Assembly: GCA_018105865.1 (NCBI GenBank)
Contig: CM030865.1
Location: 5,858,182 to 5,922,181 of the forward strand
Length of the DNA stretch: 64,000 nucleotides
Origin: Metaphire vulgaris
Lineage: Eukaryota; Annelida; Clitellata; Crassiclitellata; Megascolecidae
Reading direction: 5' to 3'
Of this stretch, positions 58,636 through 64,000 are shown in pieces. Made by a program: the position numbers and the translations under genes. Positions within the stretch are counted from its first letter, which is position 1. Each line of letters begins with the position of its first letter. The notes beneath the pieces were generated by a model. The model worked only from the letters and a program-made list of their open reading frames with translations. It ran no database searches and had not been told where the DNA came from.

Positions 58636-58742
58636 TCAATCATTTAATAGGCTAATATCGGGAAGTGCCAAAATTAGTTTTCGTTCGGAATTTTAAAAGT
58701 TTTTCACTGGCCCCCCTAGTAGTTTTTCCTTAAAAAACACCT

Positions 58743-59440
58743 TGAGTATTGGGGATGATTGCACGTCCTTGACTTCATTGAGCAAGCTGAGTCTTTAGCC
58801 GACTACCAGTTCTGTAAGCCAGTGAATTTATTTATTCTTGGTCCTCACTTTTACATACGGCATACATACTTCGAAGATCAAAAACGTATTAATATTACTC
58901 ATTTGTACATCTAAAATAGGTATCTCCACTAGTTTCTGTATTGTTTGATTTTACAAGTGTTGAGTAATTTCGAACACTCTCCAAGCTCGGTCTCAAGTTT
59001 GGGAATTTAAAACAAAACTTTATCCCTCCACATGGGATCTTCTTATATCAATGGAGGAATTAGATGTACCCACGTTACTTAGATATTTATAATTCTTCAA
59101 CATCTCACAATATGCCTAATGATTTCAAAATTTTAAACTCCAGCAAATAGATCTTCCTGCTATATGGTCACTCGTCATTCAAATTCTTGAGTCCCATACT
59201 GTATAAATAAAGTACATTTACTGAATTTGACCTTCAGCTGCAATAGTTCTCACAACAAATGCCTCAAACCCCAAGCATTATTTAGCAGGTCTAATTACAC
59301 ATGCCTGACTCAGGTTGTGGAAAATTTACCATTTTCCGCTCACAATACTTTTTGTGAATTACAGTACATGTACGTGTAGGCCCATGTCTATTAGACACAC
59401 GCTACCTTGATAACTCACACAGTTTAACCCAACCCAAGCA
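58743..59440. other. intergenic, nothing firm
   Basis: AT-rich; possibly more LINE-derived sequence, but no motif that I can support. Confidence 0.35.
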
Positions 59441-59870
59441 AAATAATTTCTTAAAATTTAATTGAAGTAGTGCATTAAGACTGATAATTGGCTGCCTGTT
59501 TACAAATCCAGGATAGCCCTGAATTTCATATATGCCCCACATTACAAATCACATTATACAGGACGTGTACGTGTAGCGTACTTTTAGGATCTGGTAAGAA
59601 ATTCAACCATATTTCTATTACCCAAAGAAACATACAGTAATTAAGCAAAAGCTGTGGACTTCATTTGGCTGTAGACAAGGACACAGCAAGCAAAAATTTT
59701 GCCATCATGGCTGCCCAAGCTCACCTGAGAATCTGCTGATGGAAATCTCAACTTAGTCTCAAACAATTTGTTTAATACACTGTGTTGATTACGACTCGTG
59801 TTAAAGCACTCTTGGTGTAAGCCTTAGGCTTTGTTTACTGCACTATAGAAATTGTTGGTAAATAAAAAAT
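59441..59870 (+). mobile_element. probable degraded LINE tail
   Basis: A frame with WLPVYKSRIALNFIYAPHY followed by broken pieces (KAVDFIWL) resembles the HWLP..RI-FK region of CR1/L2-type ORF2. Many stops. Confidence 0.45.
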
Positions 59871-59964
59871 AATAACAAAATTTAATAAGCTAATGGCTCT
59901 GCATAATACAGTTCTTTGTAGCTCAGTATAAACCTGTTACAACTGACTACACGGAATCTCCAGA

Positions 59965-60200
59965 CAGTGGCGTCGCTAGGGTTGGTGTCACCCAGTGCGG
60001 TAAAATCGTGGTGTCACCCATTTAGACTTGGGACCTCTTCTAAATCTTTCTTATTTTTACTTCTCAAATACCGTGACAAGCAAAAAAAGGTCATCCTTGT
60101 TTGGTGTCACCCCTAGATGGTGTCACCCGTTGATTACGACTCGTGTTAAAGCACTCTTTGTGCGGTCCGCACCCCCCGCACCCCCCTCTCGACGCCACTG
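59965..60200. mobile_element. hAT-type MITE CAGTGGCGTCGC
   Basis: Ends CAGTGGCGTCGCTAG and TCGACGCCACTG; TCTCCAGA on both sides (59957-59964, 60201-60208). Confidence 0.95.
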
Positions 60201-60255
60201 TCTCCAGACATCCTTTGTCACAGCCAGAGTAAGTACTATGGAATGACAATGCAAG

Positions 60256-60450
60256 CAGAGGCGTAGCAACAGAGGGGGTATATCGGTATATATAACCCCC
60301 CCAAAAAATCAGTCTACCTTGAAGTTTTGTATGTGATTTACATGTAGTTATACATATGTGGTTTATATGGTTTATGTGGGTTATAGTTCAGATTTATACC
60401 CACCCAAAATATTTATACCCTCCCAAATCAAATTCCTGGCTATGCACCTG
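60256..60450. mobile_element. hAT-type MITE CAGAGGCGTAGC
   Basis: Ends CAGAGGCGTAGCAAC and CTGGCTATGCACCTG; AATGCAAG on both sides (60248-60255, 60451-60458). Interior related to 9412-9577. Confidence 0.92.
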
Positions 60451-60910
60451 AATGCAAGGAACCAGTGGATCTTGACAAAATTCTGCTATAACATAGCTCA
60501 CAACAACTGGATTTCACTTTATCCAATGTACAGTACAGACAAGAATTACCACAAAGCCAAACAGATGTTCAATAAAACTGATTAAGTAAGTCAAACTATT
60601 TATGGCAAGTCCGCAGTTACACACTATTCGACACACAGCAACAAATTGATTCCATTGTCCATGTGCATTATTTCAAAACAACAGTTTTAAATTAACTAAT
60701 TTCAAACAAAGTGATACAACTATTGAATAAAGCAAGACGAATCATTCCAAATGTAAACACTGATGAAAACGTAGATATCATAACAATCGAAACACTTTAC
60801 AATGCGTCTAACATCATGAAATAGATAATAGCCATAGCCAAAAATAAAAGTAATGATGCAACGAACAGGCCACATCGAAAAAAAAACATAGAAAAACACG
60901 GCATTTCAGT

Positions 60911-63288
60911 TCACTTGGCCTTTTTTGCATCTGCTGGCTTAGACGTTGGTTTCTTTAGCAAAACCTGCTTCAAAAGCAAAGCCAACAGCAAAAATGGAGC
61001 GACAACACACATGTACCAGGCAATTCCAGTGACACGCTCCTTGAACCAATCTGAATTAATGCCACCGAGCATAACCAGAGACGACAAGAGAAACAAGAAT
61101 AAACCGGAATAACCGTGCATCCGCCTCAAAAGTCCATAGGAAACTAGCTTCGTAGCCAACTGTGGGTAAGAAACGTTGATTCCGGCCAAACTCTGGACCA
61201 CAAGATAAATAATGACATTGAAACCAAGTTGACCATGCGGAGTAGTCAAGTGCGGCTTCTCAAATTTCTCTTTTGTGTAATAGATTGCAGCATATCCTAA
61301 ACACAAAATGAAAAACTTAAATATAAGCAATAAAAGGCTCTATCAAATAAATCTGTAAACAGCACTTGTAAGTAATTTAGTCTATTATAGTGATGATACA
61401 TTACATAATGTCATCAAATCTAGTGTTGAGCAAGAAAGTGCAGTTAATAGAAAAATTACATCATACATCTGCTAAAATCTACCATTAATACAATTAATAA
61501 CACAAGATTCACTGAAAAATGGCTAAAAATAATATTCACAACATTAAACATAACACAAATTAATTTTTGTCAGAAATGTATATCAGAAAAGAAATCAAGG
61601 CAAAATTTGTTCTCTCATGAATTAAAAGCAACTAAATATTATATACAGGTAAGAGTTGCCCAAAAATGTTTTACCTCTCTAATATTTTATTTACAATAGA
61701 ACATTCAATAATATTACATGGTGCTGAGGTCAAATTTTTTGTAACTGCTGGAATGCCGAACATACCAAGAAGGGCTGATACAACTCCACAGAACATGAGA
61801 AGAAAGTGAAACGTCACTCTGGTATTTCTGCTAGCAGAACCCAGAAAACCATTGGGATCAAAGGCACCAATCGCTTGGACAACGAACACAGCAAACTGAA
61901 AGAACAAACGTATATGCGTCCATCATTCACATCTTCTTCGGCTATACCAGGGGCTTCGGCTATACCAGGGGTGGGAAAACTTTTTCCCCAAGGGCCACAT
62001 TGATTTTCCTGCACTTGGCTGAGGGTCACTCTATTTCTTGCTCTGATTTACCTTCCCAAACACAATTAAAATGAAGAATTCTAACCTGGACCAACACTTA
62101 CAATACTAATACACCTAGTAGTGGTGGCTCAACAGGGGAGCCCATGCCCCCCCCTATTGAGTGCCTGCCCCCCAGTGGCCCCTGTTGGAACCCTATACTT
62201 AATACTACATACCTAACAACAAATGGTTGGCCCCCATGATTAGAAGTTGCCACCCCAACGGCCCCCCCACTTGCCAAATCCTGGAGCCACCACTGACACC
62301 TAGGTAATTTACAAGAGTTGTAAAACACTAAAACAGTGACCTTTACTACCAAGTACATTAATATCTCTTGTTTAATGAGAATCATGGGTTGATCATGAAT
62401 TTCAACAATGTTTTTGAAATGACTGGTGCAAGATGACTGGTAAAAATTCTTGTGAATGAATAAATCAGCATAGATCTACTTTTAGATTTTTTAATTCTCA
62501 AACAAGAAAAGATGTGTGGGGAGCCAAACACTGAGAGCATTGTTGCAGCAATTATTGCTCTAGGTTAGCAAATTTCTCATCACATATGAAACCATAAATT
62601 ACAGACATAAGGGTGGTAACTTTTTTTAAACAATAAAAGAAATTATTCATCTGAATTGACAATTGGGCTCTATAAAATATATTTAACAGTAAGAATAATA
62701 TCCAGTTTTTTTAAATAGACAAGATCACAGTGGCACCACCTGTGAGTAATGTATGGCGCATTGAAATCAAATTAGCACCATGCATATTTAAAATTCAAAG
62801 GACTCAAAAATATTGCATGATTTTGTAACATGTTGGTGGGTCACATAAAACTCCTTGGCGGGCTGCATGTCATAGTTTGCCCATCCCTAAGCTACACAAT
62901 AGCAAGATAACATGTTATCACAACTTCCTTCTCTCTTACGTCAACTGTGTCAATTGGGATAACGGACAGGTCAATTTGCAAATCAAGTGCCACTGATTGA
63001 TTGTGTTTGCAATCTGATTTAAACGAAACGTCAAAGTGACTTTTGGATATTTGCAAGTACAAAAGCTACTGCTCTGATATAATCACTCCAACAGAGCAAT
63101 GAGCACTTGAAACTAGTGACTCACAGGAAGACTAACATCAGAAGTGATTAGAAAAATAGATAAGAATTACTGTATCCTGAGAAGATTGATATGTAAACCA
63201 ACAAACTTAGGTTGCTAGTCAAGTGGCCTGCAAGAAAATATATAACTTACAGCAAAGCTCATTAAGGTTGGATGCCAAGAAAACAAAC
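60911..63288 (-). CDS. CYB561D2: cytochrome b561 (CYB561D1/D2-type), 3' exons only
   Basis: Three exons, 63288-63251, 61895-61766 and 61296-60911, join in phase; the 5' exon(s) lie beyond 64000. The visible part has about 182 residues. Membrane helices carry the four expected haem-ligand histidines: SWHP (exon at 63251), TFHFLL (61766 exon), TPHGQLG and RMHGYSG (last exon). The end VTGIAWYMCVVAPFLLLALL is the sixth helix, followed by a Lys-rich tail (KKPTSKPADAKKAK). Family members are six-helix di-haem transmembrane ferrireductases using ascorbate as electron donor. D2 rather than D1 is a guess from overall pattern. Confidence 0.88.
61300..61765 (-). other. cytochrome b561 last intron
   Basis: AT-rich, no repeat recognised. 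Confidence 0.5.
61963..62889. mobile_element. hAT-type element with CAGGGGTGGG / CCCATCCCTA ends
   Basis: CAGGGGTGGGAAAACTTTTT...GGGCCACATT at the left; GCGGGCTGCATGTCATAGTT and TGCCCATCCCTA at the right. This is the familiar GGTGGGCAAACT...GGGCC hAT terminus. Flanks GGCTATAC and AGCTACAC agree only partly. Just before it, TTCGGCTATACCAGGGG occurs twice in tandem (61936-61972). Lies in the cytochrome b561 intron and hosts a MITE. Confidence 0.7.
62119..62295. mobile_element. CAGTGGCGGCTC-family MITE
   Basis: TAGTGGTGGCTCAACAGG ... GGAGCCACCACTG; ACACCTAG on both sides (62111-62118, 62296-62303). Confidence 0.93.
62890..63250 (-). other. rest of cytochrome b561 intron
   Basis: No feature recognised. 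Confidence 0.4.
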
Positions 63289-63337
63289 CTAAAAAAAACA
63301 CAAAAGCTTAGCCACACAAAAATTTCACAGTCTTGAA

Positions 63338-63363
63338 ACACACACACACACACACACACACAC
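63338..63363. repeat. (AC)n microsatellite
   Basis: About 13 units upstream of the 63288 exon. Confidence 0.95.
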
Positions 63364-63548
63364 GTGCAATTTACATATACCGTATAGCCTGTCTCTGACA
63401 TATCATTTACTCAAACAAAACTGCCATTTGAAAAGCATCCACTCAGCAATGTCTGTGATAAGCAACAACCCCATATTACAAAATGGCCATCTTCTCTTTC
63501 ACATAAAGTCAAGATTAGGCAATCATACAGGCTGTATGGGGGTTTTAA

Positions 63549-63619
63549 CCCCTTTACCGACCATTTGTTTGCAATGTAATGTAAAATGGATGCAAGTATG
63601 AGTCATGGACAGTAAAGGG
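63549..63619. mobile_element. piggyBac-type micro-MITE, 71 bp
   Basis: CCCCTTTACC ... AGTAAAGGG between TTAA (63545-63548) and TTAA (63620-63623). Core AATGTAATGTAAAATGGA is shared with 39085-39156. Confidence 0.75.
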
Positions 63620-63844
63620 TTAAAGAGTACAATCATAGATGAACAACTAAAATCATGTGCAGTTATGATGATTCACACATTGCCAAAGTCAATGAGGCCT
63701 ACTGTAATAAGACATAAATATTAATAGGGCCTAATAACTATCAATATCTCAAGAATAAGTCATCAGTACATCTTGCTTATCTGCACAGTGTTCTTAATCG
63801 CTGCATTACTTGCTCTTTTACATAGCGCCCTCTCCTTTGTATAG

Positions 63845-64000
63845 GGACCAGGTAAGTAAATAAAATCTCATAGATTTATATAGCGTTTTGGAAAGCAGCA
63901 CAACAGTGGCTGCTTATTCTTAGGTGCTCAGCCTTTCTTAAAATAGCTATGGGAAAGGTGAAAGATCGGCCAGGCAATAGTCAATATCCGAAGGGCAGTG
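63845..64000 (-). repeat. dispersed repeat, second copy
   Basis: Read on the minus strand it matches the repeat split by the P-like composite (10505-10611 joined to 21795-21845), including CTGCCCTTCGGATAT, AGCTATTTTAAG and the TATATAAA...TTACTTACC end. Cut by the window edge. Confidence 0.7.

Larger units (their letters stand above)
56452..58742. mobile_element. composite with outer GGTGTTTTTTAA inverted ends
   Basis: GGTGTTTTTTAAC...AACTACGGGGGCC at the left and GGCCCCCCTAGTAGTTTTTCC...TTAAAAAACACC at the right form an imperfect inverted repeat of about 40 bp. No target duplication was found. It contains a hAT element, two MITEs and a LINE fragment. Confidence 0.5.

Noticed and set aside
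1..64000. CRISPR arrays, tRNA and rRNA genes, bacterial operons
   Set aside because: No regularly spaced repeats with unique spacers, no cloverleaf or rRNA-like blocks seen; the window is animal nuclear DNA.

Overview
The window is nuclear DNA of an animal. Its genes have GT-AG introns of roughly 0.2-3 kb, encode conserved metazoan proteins, and sit in AT-rich sequence crowded with DNA transposons, MITEs and 3' ends of non-LTR retrotransposons. The repeat types (P/THAP9-like, hAT, Helitron, piggyBac-type, CR1/L2-type LINEs) and the gene set suggest a marine invertebrate, possibly a deuterostome; the species cannot be fixed from sequence alone. All gene models below were built by hand from splice sites and reading phase, without transcript data.

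Layout. (1) 2.2-8.9 kb, plus strand: a six-exon alpha/beta-hydrolase-like gene with an unusual nucleophile elbow. (2) 9.4-22 kb: LINE remains, then an 11.17-kb near-perfect palindrome. It resolves into two 5.58-kb copies of one defective P-element/THAP9-like transposon, one inserted in opposite orientation near the 3' end of the other. Each has its own exact 8-bp target duplication. (3) 22-36.3 kb, plus strand: a tandem duplication of an MFSD4B/NaGLT1-like sugar transporter gene. Copy 1 (22146-24152) is compact and intact. Copy 2 (27384-34944) carries a LINE holding a hAT element in intron 1, a 2.4-kb hAT element in intron 2, a 1.64-kb Helitron inside exon 3, and a LINE tail in its 3' flank. 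(4) 37.3-42.5 kb, minus strand: ATP synthase gamma subunit (ATP5F1C), seven exons including a separate transit-peptide exon. (5) 45.4-56.1 kb, minus strand: POC1 centriolar WD40 protein, 13 exons, complete. (6) 56.4-60.5 kb: nested hAT elements and LINE fragments. (7) 60.9-63.3 kb, minus strand: the last three visible exons of a cytochrome b561 (CYB561D1/D2-type) gene whose 5' end lies beyond the window.

The genes are not an operon and share no pathway: mitochondrial ATP synthesis, centriole assembly, sugar transport, transmembrane electron transfer and a possible pseudo-hydrolase. The main story is transposon dynamics: many insertions keep recognisable TIRs and 8-bp duplications, so insertion order can be read from the nesting.
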